Positions 1-10,396 are shown, counted from the first letter of the stretch. The stretch: DNA of 64,000 nucleotides from Linnemannia elongata (GCA_036320915.1 JAXBDG010000006.1:1054001-1118000); one strand, 5' to 3'. Made by a program: numbers and translations. The notes: generated from the letters alone by a model not told the origin.

Positions 1-1
1 A

Positions 2-190
2 ATTGCTGGCGCAGACGACGACGATGGCGACGATGTGTTTGATTTCTCGGCATACTCAAGAAACATGGATCAGGATGAGACGGCTGAGGAACTCGAGGCA
101 CGGATCACTCGCGATATGGCCAATGTCAAGGTTGATGATGAGTTGTTTGCGGGCGAGGAGGATATTGATGTCAGTGATGACGACGAGTAA
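2..190 (+). CDS. 3' end of a Tma46/ZC3H15-like protein (5' part outside window)
   Basis: Only the last 62 codons lie in the window, read in the frame that ends at the TAA at 188-190. The tail is very acidic, with a D/E-rich opening and the ending VDDELFAGEEDIDVSDDDE. This resembles the C-terminus of the DRG-family-regulatory proteins (human ZC3H15, yeast Tma46), which finish with an acidic stretch containing a LFTGEDL-like motif. Those proteins carry CCCH zinc fingers, bind the DRG1/Rbg1 GTPase and associate with translating ribosomes. No zinc finger is visible because the body of the gene is upstream, so the family call rests on the tail alone. Another acidic-tailed protein cannot be excluded. 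Confidence 0.45.
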   Translation: MAGADDDDGDDVFDFSAYSRNMDQDETAEELEARITRDMANVKVDDELFAGEEDIDVSDDDE

Positions 191-264
191 TTATGTACGC
201 CGGCGGAAGGAGACCTTCACCAAATATCAAATAAATAGCATCAAGTGCTCCTTTTTTTTCGTTC

Positions 265-265
265 A

Positions 266-296
<31 letters not shown>

Positions 297-313
297 TCTC
301 TGTCTATCTCTCG
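265..313. repeat. (CT)n microsatellite
   Basis: An almost pure CT dinucleotide run, interrupted by single A or G bases, lies about 75 nt after the stop codon of the first gene, probably in its 3' UTR. Confidence 0.9.
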
Positions 314-1653
314 CACTCATACTCACGCTATTGATGTTGATGAGGCATAGATCGTAAAGTAACAAAATAAAAGCCGCTCAACCATCAACAGAACTCAAGA
401 ATCCAAAGCAATTTTTGTGCCTTGTCCTCAAAAGTTGTCCAGAGGTAAGGCGTGAGGGACATGACCAACGCCTTCAGGACCTTTATGGATGAGAACACGT
501 GAAAGAAACAACCCAACTCTACTGGTGAACTCTGGTAGCAAGGGCGTGTCCCTCGCGTGCCGATTGAATGATGTTGAGGGTGTCTTGTTTCGAAAGAATG
601 AAATAAAAGATTGAGAAAAGCAGTGTATCCCATTTGACAGCTCCACTTGTCTCCATGACAAAGGTCCCAACTTGAACAAATATGCACATACAGCGTTGAT
701 CTTTTTTTTTTCGACGATATTCATTTCCGCTTTCTTTATTTTAGTTCTTGAGAACTCAGAAGGTATTTGAGATGCGCGCACAGTTCGGGGCCAAGATCCG
801 ACTAGTCGCAAAAAAGGTATTCTGAGTACTATGGTAAACTAAACAGGGAGATAAGGCATTTACGAAATAAAAACGAGGAAAAAAAAAAGGTAGACAGCTG
901 AGGTAAAGATACGAAGTTAAGATATAGTACTAGATCAAAGGAAAAAAAGAGAAAAAAAAGAATGGGCGTTTTTGCTCAATTGAGAAACCAAGCGGAAGAA
1001 TACATGATTCGACGGGTTGGTTTGCGGCTGTTGAAGCGGCCTTGTCCTTTGAAATCGCATTTGAAGCGATAGCATTGAAAATTCACGCCTCTTCAGTAAA
1101 GAAAAGGCCTTGGCAGTGTGAAGAAAGGACGAAGTCAAGAGTATAAAACTGATAAAAAAACAAACAAAACAAACAAAGGTAACAAGACGTACGTAAAAAA
1201 AGGTGTTAAAAAGGACGAATTGACAGGCGATGTGTTGAATAGAGCAAAGAAAAACAAAAGAAAAAGAAAAAGAAAAATAAAAGGGTTGATAAAAACAAAG
1301 GATGGCGAACGGTGCAAGGTCGAGCTTTGGCGTAAAAGATGGGGTCGATAATAACAAAAAAGATATATCGCACCCAAGTAGGCCGGAAGGGGGGGTGGAC
1401 CAATTGCTTCAAAAAAGAAAAAAGTTGTTGCCGAGACGGGGGTTATTGTTTTCATAAAATGTCGGAATGTCCTGTTGAAGGTTTCCATTGTATGTTGTCG
1501 TCCATGCTGTACGCAAACGGATCGGTGAAGAGAGAAAAAAGAGAAGAGAGGGATCGATACATGTGAGATCGATTTCAACTTCAGGACGAGCTCCCATTCA
1601 AGGGGTCGTCGGTGGGGTTGGTTAGTTTAAAAGAAGACGCGGGAGGCCTCATC
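314..1653. other. Intergenic region, no gene seen
   Basis: About 1.3 kb between two gene 3' ends. It is AT-rich with A-runs and GAAA-like stretches. Open frames here are short, low-complexity (F, K, S, L runs) and have no recognisable domain. It probably holds the two 3' UTRs and spacer. Confidence 0.6.
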
Positions 1654-2820
1654 TCAGGTGGCCAACCCGTCGTTGTCGGAGCAGGAGCCCTTGACAGCGA
1701 GGTGGCGACGAAGACCATCCTGTCGGGAGAAGGGCTTAAGGCACTTGGTGCAGGCAAAGTTACGCTCGCCCTTGTGGACAGAAGCTTCGTGACGCTGGAG
1801 GTCATGCTTGCGAGAGAAGGCCTTGCCACAGTCGGCGTCAGAGCAGATAAAGGGACGGGCCTGCTCGGGGTCGTGCGTCTTCTCGTGGGTGTGCAAGTTG
1901 AAGAGACGGGCAAAGCGACGGTCACATCCGGGATGGTTGCAAGAGAAGCGCTTGGTGGCGGTAGTCTTGGGGGCGGCTGCGTTAGCAGTGAGTCCGATGG
2001 TCTTCTTGACGGGCGACAAGGCAGCAGTGGAGGCCTTGCGTTTTAAACCAGAGACCAAGGCAGCTGAGCGAGAGTGGACAAATTGGTCATCCTCCTCCTC
2101 CTCCTCCTCCTCATCGGTGGCCATGTGGTCGTAGTCAAAGTGGGAAGCGATGGCCTTGACGGACGAGGCGGGGGCCGAGAGGAGGTCAGAGATATCGGGT
2201 GAGGACAGAGCGAACTGCTGGTCAAGGGGCAAGAGCATGTTGGGGGCAATTGAGTAGACTTGGTCGAAAGAGGTATCGAAAGCAAAGTCGGGGAAGAGCG
2301 AGGAGAAACCAGCGGCGTGGGAGGCAGCGGCAAGCTTGGAGTCGAGGGCAGACTCAAGGCTAAAGTCGAGATAAGGGGTCTCGAGGGCGGCGGTGTCGAC
2401 GAGAGCTGGAGTGTCGAGGTAAGGGGTGAAAGGGGTGTTGAGGAGCGACATCTGAGGGGTCAGAGTCGAGTCATCAAAGAGGGCATCGAAACCGAGGGCG
2501 GCACCGCGGGTAGCGGGAGCGGAGACAAGGTCGATAGAGGGAGTCTGCGGAGTGCAGAGAGGGTTGTTGGTCAAGAAGGCAGCAGAGGCAGGAACAGCCT
2601 TTTTGTTGACGGCAACAGCAGGGTTGAAGAGCGGGTAGTCGAAAGAGGACTCGTCGGCAGCGTCGTAGAGACAGAAGTCCTGACTGATGGTGTTGATGGG
2701 GGCAGACATTGAGAAGAGGGTGTGGAAGAGGGCGGATTCGGCAGCAGAGTCAGAGGGAGAAACAGAAGAGGCAGAAGAGAAGGCAGAGGAGTTGTTGTTG
2801 TTGGAAGCGTTGGTAAACAT
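1654..2820 (-). CDS. C2H2 zinc-finger transcription factor (three fingers, Prz1/Crz1-like layout)
   Basis: This single-exon gene encodes 388 residues. The first 290 are low-complexity and rich in S, A, T and P, as in an activation region, with an acidic run (D plus seven E) encoded by the CTC repeat near 2089-2115. The C-terminal 98 residues hold three adjacent zinc fingers. Finger 1 (about 294-316) and finger 2 (about 326-349) have the long C-x4-C spacing typical of fungal regulators. Finger 3 (about 356-380) ends in C instead of H, so it is C2HC-like. Fingers at the extreme C-terminus behind a disordered region resemble calcineurin-responsive Prz1/Crz1-type and related nuclear factors. The exact orthologue and target genes are not known. 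The ATG at 2820 is preceded by purine/pyrimidine-rich leader sequence. A role as a nuclear DNA-binding regulator is well supported; the pathway is not. Confidence 0.8.
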   Translation of the reverse strand: MFTNASNNNNSSAFSSASSVSPSDSAAESALFHTLFSMSAPINTISQDFCLYDAADESSFDYPLFNPAVAVNKKAVPASAAFLTNNPLCTPQTPSIDLVSAPATRGAALGFDALFDDSTLTPQMSLLNTPFTPYLDTPALVDTAALETPYLDFSLESALDSKLAAASHAAGFSSLFPDFAFDTSFDQVYSIAPNMLLPLDQQFALSSPDISDLLSAPASSVKAIASHFDYDHMATDEEEEEEEDDQFVHSRSAALVSGLKRKASTAALSPVKKTIGLTANAAAPKTTATKRFSCNHPGCDRRFARLFNLHTHEKTHDPEQARPFICSDADCGKAFSRKHDLQRHEASVHKGERNFACTKCLKPFSRQDGLRRHLAVKGSCSDNDGLAT

Positions 2821-4064
2821 AGAAGAGGGTGAAGAAGAGTAGTGAGGTGAAGAAGTGTAGGAGTGAATGGTGAAAAAGCTGAATGACTTTTTTTTTTGCT
2901 ATGAGAGTAGTTGGGTGAGTATGGAAGTGGAAGTGAGAGAGTGGAGGAAGAGGAAGGAGGAGGAGAGAAAAAGAGAAGAAAGAAGAAAACGAAAAGAAGA
3001 AACTAAATATGGGGAAGAAGGGGATAGCGAGAGAGACAGAGAGTGAGAGATAGAGAGATAGGCAAAAGGGAGGCGAGGGGAGGGGAGAAAAATCTTTTCC
3101 TTTGTTTTCTTTCCTTTCCTATCGTCGCAACCAATCCTTCCCCCTCCCCCTCCCCCTCCTTTACTGCGGCCCTTTTCTTGTCGGATAAGGTTTCAAGGCA
3201 GAGAAAAAGCCAACAGACGCCGCTCTACCAGATTAATAATGAGCTGGGAAAAAAAAAAAAAAGCCTCATATATATACATGTTATGGTACATGGTACATGG
3301 CCGAGAGCAGTGGTTTTTTTGCCACCGTTCTGCGTCGACTCTCTTCTTTGACAAACTCAATTCACTCCTCTCCCCTCTCCTCCTCCTATTCTTCTCTCTT
3401 CGCTCTCTTTTATCTCTTTTGCTGTCGTTTTCTGTTCTCTCTTCTCGTCTGTCTCTTCTCTTTCTCTTTTCTCTCATAGTCTATCTTTTTGTCTGTCTTC
3501 CTTTCCTCTCTTATATCTCTTTCTCTGCCTTTCTCTCTCTCATATGCCCGTGCTTGGACTGTACGTCTCCAAAACGACTCTCTGGAGCGAATGGAGCAAA
3601 TTTTTCAGATGAACAGGAAAAGTAAATAGAAAAAAACGACACAAACACAAACAAACAATGCCAGCCAATCATCTCCTGGGCTGGGGCTGGGGGAGAAAAG
3701 AAACAACGAAAAGAAAAAAAGAAGGGGGGAGGAAGAGGTCCAAAAGATGAACTGCTCTCACCCTCTCTTTCTTCCTTTTTCCTTTGTGAAAACGAAGAGA
3801 AAAACACACTAGTGATGTCGACGTGCATACCTGCCTTGGGACCGCTCCGCGGGACCACTTCTTTTTAAAAAATACAACAACAACAACAAACAACAATGAC
3901 ATCGTCCCAAAAGTCCATTTTTGTAACCCCGCCACATCATTTCTGCACTGCCACCATTAAAACACAGGCCTAGAACCACGAGCAAATGAACCAATGCACC
4001 CTTCATTATGTGCCGTAGCATGTATGCACGCAGGGTCATGTTTTTTAATATTTTGGTTTTATGT
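2821..4064. other. Upstream region of the zinc-finger gene; no gene seen
   Basis: This 1.2 kb lies between the zinc-finger start and the 3' end of the next minus-strand gene. It has strong strand asymmetry: GA-rich from 2930 to 3090, CT-rich from 3110 to 3560. That is typical of the pyrimidine-rich promoters seen elsewhere in the window. I see no convincing coding frame or RNA gene. Confidence 0.5.
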
Positions 4065-6435
4065 TCAAAGTGATGGATGATCGATAGTCCTGTATCCGCC
4101 TCCAGGTCCCCGTGAGGCAGGCAGAGAGATTGGGGCCGAGACACTCGCCCTATCCAACCCCAAATCACTGCTTAAGGAAGACTTGCGATCCGTAGGTCCT
4201 CTGGCCTGAGGAATAGGCTGCGACCGCTGTTTGAGCGGCAGCGGAGGAGGGTCAATCAACACTGGCTCTTGGACTGGGACAGATGAGACTGGTGTCAATG
4301 GCAATGGCTGTGGAACGGAAATTGGGGCTGAATGGACATCTTTCTGTGGTGCAGTGGCTTTCGGTCGGACTGTAGACAACCCTGGACCTGTGCTTGCGGC
4401 TGGACGTGGTGCGCTTGAGCCCAGAGAAGCGACAGAGCTGGTGGAAGGTCTAGACACCGCGCTGTTCCTGCCTTGGGGTCGACGGGAAGGCAGATTGAAC
4501 CCTCCATATGTGGGTGACTGTGGAGGTGACGACAACGAAGGCCGGCCACCATCCTCGCGAGGGGTTCTTCCTCCAAAGACGGATTCGCGAATCTGACTGC
4601 GACTACTATCAGTCGGACCATTAAATGACAGGCTTGCATTTGAGGAAGGCAAGGTCATAGGTCGTGGTGGAGGAGATAATGAAGGAGACCGGTACAGCTC
4701 TTGTTCGCTATGAAATCCCTGCTCAGGTTCATCATCGGCAGCGCACTCCAAGTGGTTGTGGAATTGGTCCATAGTGTATTTTTCGCTTGAAACGCCATTA
4801 TGGAGGTTGCTGTTATCTTCGCCCAAACTTGTCCGGGAGATCTGGAGTGGATATACATCATGTTCGGTTCTGGACATGGTGTGTCGGGAGACGCTGTTGA
4901 GAGTGGACTCCAAGTAGGGGCCTCCCGACGAGTTGTGGGTGTTCTCGTGACGTGGCAGAGAGGGATGACCGTCTGACTGTCCATTAGAGAGTTGATGAAG
5001 CCCTCTCCGACGGTTCCGGACTGTCTGGGCGCCAACGAGAGCCAGAAGGACAAAGAATGCAATGGTCATAGCCGTAGTCCAAAAGAAGGCTCCTGTCAGA
5101 GGGATTGCAATGCTGTTCATGGATAGGATCTTTTGCTGAGCGACGACCCAGGCCAGACATCCACCCCCTCCAGCGAGTGTCACTGCGGATCCACCAAAGC
5201 CCATGATCTGCAGCTGAACAAACAAAAAACGGGCCGGTGACCTCGACTTCAAGTTGCCGATACCAAATGTTGAACGAGGGGCGTTGAGTTCTGCCTCAGC
5301 GATGATGATGTTGGCTCGGAGGATGAAGGTGTACTTGAGTCCATAATAGAAGAACATTACAGACAGAGACCAAAAGATCAAGACCCAGTTGGAGTACTGA
5401 AGGAGCATGGCGATCCTTGAGCCATCATAGTTTCCGCGATCGTATAAGACTCCAGAAATGATCCCAAACCCCATGCCGGTCACCGTAGGATAGAGACATC
5501 CGATGGCGAGAAGGATGTTCTTTGTGGTGTTGGAGGGGATCATAACTTGGATCGGGCGAAGTGTCTTTCCGCTGACGGACGTCTCTGGCTGGTAAACGGC
5601 AAAGATGCCCTCCCGCGTGGTGACTGGCATGGCGTACAACAGGCCGATAAAGTATGCAGTGAACGCGAAGCTGACAAATACCCTATATGCATTAAGTGTG
5701 AAACGATATCCATTAGTCTTTCAATCGCCTCGTTGTTGCTTTTCTCTCAGTCAGAGTGCGACGGGGAGCGAAAAACAAAAGCGACTTGTCATCCACACTC
5801 TATGCATACCAATAAACCTCCTCCACTGCAATACGGAGGGCCATATTCTGAGGAAGTACATTAAGGACGTTCAAAAGGTTGCCTGGCAGCTTGACAAAAC
5901 TTGCGACCGTTGTGAAGAAAATGATACAATCCATCTACAAAGCAAGAGCGCATGTGAGATGTAAGTTGTTGTATGCTTGCCAAATAGAGGAGGATCACAG
6001 AGAACAAAAGCGCTCAGTCGCACTTACTGGCTTGGGACGGAGGCCATCGCCAACATACATAAAGAGGCCTGTGACGATCTTGAAGTTCAGGCCCTTGTTC
6101 CGATAGGCCATTAACCATACGCCAAGGATCCCCGCAGTCAAGTGACACACAGATGATGCGACCAGCAAAGTTTTGAAGACGTCCGATGCCTTGCAGTTGT
6201 CTGTTGTCCTTGGCCAGTCGCAAAACATGTCGGAGGACAAGAGCTGTGCATCAACACCTGCTTTCAACGAAAGTGCAGTTGTTGAAGGCGAAGGTAAAGG
6301 CGACAATGGTGATAGTAGTGGTGATGGTGTTGCTGTTATAGGTGTTGTCGTTGGAGCAGCAACAGCTATTGCCGAAGCTAAGCCTGCTAATACGACAGCC
6401 GCGAAGGCTATCCGAGCCTGGAAGGCGATGGTCAT
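4065..6435 (-). CDS. Orphan seven-transmembrane (GPCR-like) protein with long cytoplasmic tail
   Basis: Three exons, 6435-6028, 5934-5810 and 5682-4065, with consensus GT-AG junctions in phase, give about 716 residues. The N-terminus has a hydrophobic signal segment (about 5-26), then a short P/S/T-rich, presumably extracellular, stretch. Seven hydrophobic segments follow to about residue 400; the last two are near QLQIMGFGGSAVTLAGG and IPLTGAFFWTTAMTIAF. The remaining 300 or so residues are hydrophilic, S/P-rich and probably disordered. A signal peptide, seven helices and a phosphorylatable tail are the architecture of a receptor. I recognise no signature of a named GPCR class (no DRY, no Ste2/Ste3 or PQ-loop motif), so ligand and coupling are unknown. 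A channel or an eisosome-type tetraspan is less likely given seven segments. There is an upstream gap of about 2.9 kb. Confidence 0.75.
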
Positions 6436-8344
6436 TTTTTAGGAAAGGGAGAATGTCTAAATCAATGGTAGCAGAAGAACAGTCTGGTCAGGCTACACTG
6501 GGCAATCACGAACCAAGAACCACAGTGTCGAAAATTCGATTGGTGGAAGATAAGCGAGACGACTTACTATCTAACTATAGGAGGCTGGCTCTTAGTTTTT
6601 GAGGGGAAAGGCTTCTTTTTCTAGGGGCTATGTGCCGTCTGGACGCGAATAACGCGTGAGAGAGAAGGTGTGATGGTGTAGAGAGCGAATGATGGAATGA
6701 TGGAATGACGGAATGAGTTCAGTGACTGACTGACGGCTGAATGTATGAATGAATGAATGAAATGAAGGTAAAGTGTCGGTCGGCGGAGAAGGGCGTGAAG
6801 AGTGACGGAAGGGATGCTACTATTACAGGAGTTGGCGCGGCCTTGACGTTTTATAGAAAGAAAGAGGGAAGGAGGAGGGAAGACAAGGGAATCGTAAACG
6901 AGGAGGGAGAATGGGAGAACACTAGCAGCGTTGCAGAGAAAGGAGGGGAAGGAGGGGAAGGAGGAGACCGAGCAATAGAAGTGGATGAGGCGGAGGTGAA
7001 TGCCGTCAATAAGGTGTGTCAAGGAGTGGAAACAAGGTACGAGAAAAGAGAGATTGTGGAGGAGCGGCGAAAAGAACCAGAGAGAGGAGCGAGCCTAAGT
7101 TGCTTAAAAAGAAATGGGTCATTGCTTGGGCCAGCCATGGTTGAGTTGGACTATCATGCGACAAGGCAAACGGTGCAAGAAGACAAGGAAGTAAGGCGGC
7201 AAGGGAGTACGAACCGGGCTCAGTTGTGCTTGCTTCTTTGTTGTTCATATTTTTTTTTCTTTTTTTTCGTACTTCTTTGTGCTCGAATTCGAGTGTGTGT
7301 CGGACTGTCGGCTGATACATGCACTCTACAATGGAAGGAATTTCGAGCATTTGTTCTTGGAATACCTTGTATAACGGAGAGAGTACCATGGATATGTCGC
7401 TACCCATATGTCAATGTGTGTGCGCCCTTGTCTCGAGAATCCAACCGTTTGTCCCCACCTTTTAGGCATCGTGCAGATGATTCAGCAGGGAGAAAACATA
7501 GCGGAAGGATCGGAAGGCAACAAACAGACTGAGAGACGGGTGGACATGGCGTCTCTTCCATTATACACCTTGACCTTAGTAGCACCGCGCCCGAAAGTCA
7601 CCATTTCCTTTTGCGCCAATTCAATCACATCCTTATCGGCTTTGGGATGCATCCCTTGTGCGCGTACCTGCGTATATTTGCATATCCAGAAGGGAAGATG
7701 AAGGCTAACAAAAATCGACATCGTTAGACAACGAAGAGACTACACAAGCTCCCTTGTGGCTGATTGTGAGGATGCTTTCCCTCCTCTGCTCCACAACAGA
7801 AACACGAAGACAAAGGAAAGAGTTGTCGTTTCTTAGGCGCAACCACGGAAGAGAAAAAAGAGTTACTGGTTAACAGACTAGCACATGCTTCCAAACCTTG
7901 TGTCATTATTTTTATTTTTTTGTGTTTGTATTTTCTTTCCATTGGGCTGTTTGTCTTCCTTCCTTCTTGCCAGAGAAGGATATCACTAAATGTATATGGG
8001 GCGTGGATGAATGTGCCTCTCAAGAAGTACAAGGAATGCAATACTAATCTAACATTTTCCGCCGCCAATGGCATGGTCATTTCTCCCTTTATCTTTCTTC
8101 TCCCACAGGAAGATGTGGGTTCCCTATTCATTTCGCAGAGCCTGTATCGAAAGACGTAGGAATGTGGAGATTTTGTTAGTGGACGTCGAAGTCACGGAAC
8201 GCAGCATGCGCGCTTTTGTTCTTTTCATTTGCTTTTCCTTTTTCCTTTTCTTTTTCTTTCTCTTTTCTTCCATGCTTGGTAGCAAAAGGTAAGACGGCGT
8301 ATCAAACTCTCCCAAGTGCCAACTTCCGTCCATGATCCATCCCA

Positions 8345-8347
<3 letters not shown>
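6436..8347. other. Long intergenic region, no gene called
   Basis: This is the leader/promoter side of the seven-helix gene. The frames present are low-complexity UTR-like sequences. A short minus-strand frame near 7721-7482 has a somewhat protein-like composition (HPKADKDVIELAQKEM), but no supporting exon or family match, so it is not called. Positions 6735-6770 hold ATGA-type short repeats. Confidence 0.5.
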
Positions 8348-8379
<32 letters not shown>

Positions 8380-8516
8380 GGATACGCGAGCCATTTGGAT
8401 GTAAAGGGTTACAGATGAAACCCCTCCAGTTCGCCATTCCGCCCTAGTCACAGTCCGGTACTGTGAAGAGCGACAGCGATTGTTGTCGCTCTTCACGATA
8501 TAAATGGAAAATAGTA
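8348..8516 (-). mobile_element. Diverged retroposon 3' end with poly(A) tail (copy A)
   Basis: Read on the minus strand, a non-coding sequence ends in 31 A residues (T run at 8348-8378). From about 8392 to 8516 it aligns with copy B at 8890-9020. The shared blocks are CATTTG, CCGCC, GTCACAGTCC (8447-8456) and the TGTCGCT...CTCTTCAC block (8484-8496). Copy A carries a perfect inverted repeat at 8463-8496 that copy B lacks. I found no clear target-site duplication for this copy. It is probably a short non-autonomous retroposon (SINE-like) or the 3' end of a truncated LINE. Confidence 0.5.
8463..8496. repeat. Perfect 13-bp inverted repeat, 8-nt loop
   Basis: Arm GTGAAGAGCGACA at 8463-8475 is exactly complementary to TGTCGCTCTTCAC at 8484-8496, with GCGATTGT between. 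It sits inside retroposon copy A and would form a strong hairpin in RNA. Confidence 0.9.
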
Positions 8517-8787
8517 TAAAGGCCATCAATCTAATTATTTCTCTCTACTAAAACATCTATTCTGAACAACCACGAGATAGACAAAGTACTTGTCGTTTTT
8601 CAAACGACGATGCTACCTCCATCCATGTACAAATGCGCGAATAAAAATAAAATGGTCGTACACGCCTCCTGGATAGGGGAGCCTGCCACGAAGAAAGGGG
8701 GGGGGGGGGTTGCCATTGTACTTGGGCACTGTGTGGAGAAAAAGTAACAGTTTCCACCTCTAACATTAGCTCTATGCCGCTCTATTG

Positions 8788-8797
8788 GCACCTGCGG
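8788..8797. repeat. Target-site-duplication candidate, left copy
   Basis: GCACCTGCGG directly abuts the poly(T) side of retroposon copy B and is repeated exactly at 9220-9229, as expected for duplication of the insertion target. Confidence 0.5.
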
Positions 8798-8807
8798 TTT
8801 TTTCTTT

Positions 8808-8850
<43 letters not shown>

Positions 8851-9219
8851 TACACAATTTTATTTCTCAGGGAAACAGAACGAAGGAGACATTTGAAAGT
8901 AAGGAGGACCATAGACCAAACTCTTCGGTGCACCATCCGCCAGTCACAGTCCAGTCCCGAACCCGGCTCTGCGCAACAATTGTCGCTGCTCTTCACAGCA
9001 ATAACGGAAGAAAATAAAACTAGATACGAATAAAGGTGATTCTTTCCATCCCTATCCAGTGAGAACTTCCTCCTTCCCTATACACTCTCCAACAACCGCA
9101 CCTCAGCAGCGTGTGAATCCTTGGTTGCTCCAGGGTAGGTTCGATCCTCATGTGTGGCGCTTCGCTAGCCGCACGGGCAGAAACCATCACGCGTGATGTA
9201 GCCATATCCTTGCTTTTTA
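8798..9219 (-). mobile_element. Poly(A)-tailed retroposon flanked by 10-bp direct repeats (copy B)
   Basis: On the minus strand the element runs from 9219 to an AATAAA motif about 20 nt before a run of 40 A residues (T run 8810-8849, extended with TTTC interruptions to 8798). It is bracketed by identical 10-bp repeats at 8788-8797 and 9220-9229. A downstream poly(A), a correctly placed polyadenylation signal and a target-site duplication are the hallmarks of LINE-mediated retroposition. There is no open reading frame of note. It shares about 110-130 bp with copy A. A GGTTCGATCC box-B-like sequence lies at 9130-9139 on the opposite strand, so a tRNA-related head is possible but not shown. It lies 128 bp upstream of tRNA-Trp. 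Confidence 0.6.
9185..9198. repeat. Perfect 14-bp palindrome
   Basis: CATCACGCGTGATG reads identically on both strands and lies near the 5' end of retroposon copy B. Its role is unknown. Confidence 0.9.
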
Positions 9220-9229
9220 GCACCTGCGG
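9220..9229. repeat. Target-site-duplication candidate, right copy
   Basis: This is the second exact copy of GCACCTGCGG (see 8788-8797), at the 5' side of retroposon copy B. Confidence 0.5.
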
Positions 9230-9347
9230 GCCTGTACCGCAGCTTTTAATCCCACTCCAAAACTCCAAAGAAATACGTTGCACAAAATTGGTGGCAACTC
9301 TTAAATACATATAGGATATTTTCAATGACCGCCATCATGAGACAAAA

Positions 9348-9420
9348 GGAGGATTGGCGCAATTGGCAGCGCGTCCGTCTCCAAAGCGGAAGGTCGGGAG
9401 TTCAAGTCTCTCATTCTCCA
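9348..9420 (+). tRNA. tRNA-Trp (anticodon CCA)
   Basis: A complete 73-nt cloverleaf without an intron. The acceptor stem is 9348-9354 paired with 9413-9419 (one G-U) with discriminator A at 9420. The D stem GCGC/GCGC is at 9357-9360 and 9369-9372. The anticodon stem is 9374-9378/9386-9390 with loop CTCCAAA, so the anticodon at 9381-9383 is CCA, reading the UGG tryptophan codon. The T stem is 9396-9400/9408-9412 with loop TTCAAGT. CCA is not encoded, as expected in eukaryotes. Confidence 0.95.
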
Positions 9421-9426
9421 AGTTTC

Positions 9427-9430
9427 TTTT
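9427..9430 (+). terminator. RNA polymerase III terminator of tRNA-Trp
   Basis: The first run of four T residues after the tRNA starts 7 nt past its 3' end, the usual Pol III stop signal. Confidence 0.7.
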
Positions 9431-10287
9431 ACTTTTTGCTGTTTTGTTTTGTCACATAGTCAGTTTGTCTGTCAATGCCAATGATCTTTTTTGCCTTTTG
9501 TCAAGGGAGAAAAACAAGCACAGATGCTCTGTTTGTCGTTTCTCTTTGCCAACCAACTGTTCTTTCTTTTTTTTTTTTTCTGTTCGTGTCCACCTCTGTC
9601 TGAACAGTAGATCTTAAGTGGTGATGAATGAAGCATTAGATCCGATTTTTTGAAAATGGAAGAATGAATGAATAGAAAGATGAAGAGAAAGAGTCCCCGA
9701 AAGAACTCTCCAAAAATTGTTTTCATCGGAGAGAGCGGGAGAGGAGATATGGCACCTCCATGCCGCGCACAGCTCCGTGCCGCTTCTTTCCAGCCAAACA
9801 CCATACGGCGATAGAGTGGTTAAAGAAAAACGAGCATGAGAAAGGGCCCAAGGGAAAAAGAAAAGCAAGCAAGAGGCACGCAGAAAAACCAAATATATAG
9901 CAAGCAGGCAAGGAAGGAGTCATGTGATGGATAGAGTGACTGTGTCCTTTGTTCGAAAGTGGTACCTGTTTAAATGGAGTTGGGAGGTGTGGCCAATGGG
10001 AAGGGAGATAAATGAGAACATCGTAGATGCGTCTGACAAACGACAAGGGCGGGAACACATTGGGCGAGCACACCTTTTTGCTTCGTTATTCGCTCTCTCG
10101 TTCAGATCTGACCCAATGTAGATAGCGTATGCTGTACATTTCGTACTCTCTTCTTCTTCTTCTTCTTCTTCTTCATCTTCTTTCTCTTCTCTTCTCTCTT
10201 CTCTCGCAATTGTTATCCTTCTGCTCCTTCTTCACCTTCCATCTTCATCCACCTCACCATTTCCTATCTTTGTTCCTTTCTTCCTTC
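9431..10287. other. Intergenic region upstream of APS kinase
   Basis: No gene seen. The 3' half becomes strongly pyrimidine-rich, with a (TTC)n run at about 10149-10174, consistent with the APS kinase promoter. Confidence 0.6.
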
Positions 10288-10294
10288 TATATAA
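10288..10294 (+). promoter_or_regulatory. TATA box of the APS kinase gene
   Basis: TATATAA lies 121 nt upstream of the start codon, between a long CT-rich tract and a (CCAA)n-containing leader. Its position suits a core promoter. Confidence 0.5.
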
Positions 10295-10369
10295 CCCTCC
10301 CCCACCCCTCCTTCTTTCTTTCCTCTTCATCCAGCTTTCTCTAATCTTCTCCACTCCAGCAAACTTACC

Positions 10370-10396
10370 TACCAACCAACCAACCAACCAACCAAT
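10370..10396. repeat. (CCAA)n repeat in the APS kinase leader
   Basis: Six to seven ACCA/CCAA units lie just before the start codon, probably in the 5' UTR. Confidence 0.85.

Noticed and set aside
935..1578. Overlapping minus-strand F/S/L-rich frames
   Set aside because: These are AT- and A-run-derived low-complexity frames with no homology or splice coherence.
3239..3625. Long plus-strand frame rich in S, L and F
   Set aside because: It is translation of a CT-rich promoter tract, low-complexity, with no domain.
7482..7721. Minus-strand frame with protein-like segment HPKADKDVIELAQKEM
   Set aside because: No family match, no flanking exon with a consistent splice pair and no promoter signs. 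Kept only as a remark in the intergenic entry.
9095..9150. tRNA-like sequence with box B GGTTCGATCC
   Set aside because: The T stem does not pair and no acceptor or anticodon stem can be drawn, so it is not a tRNA gene. It may be a relic within the retroposon.
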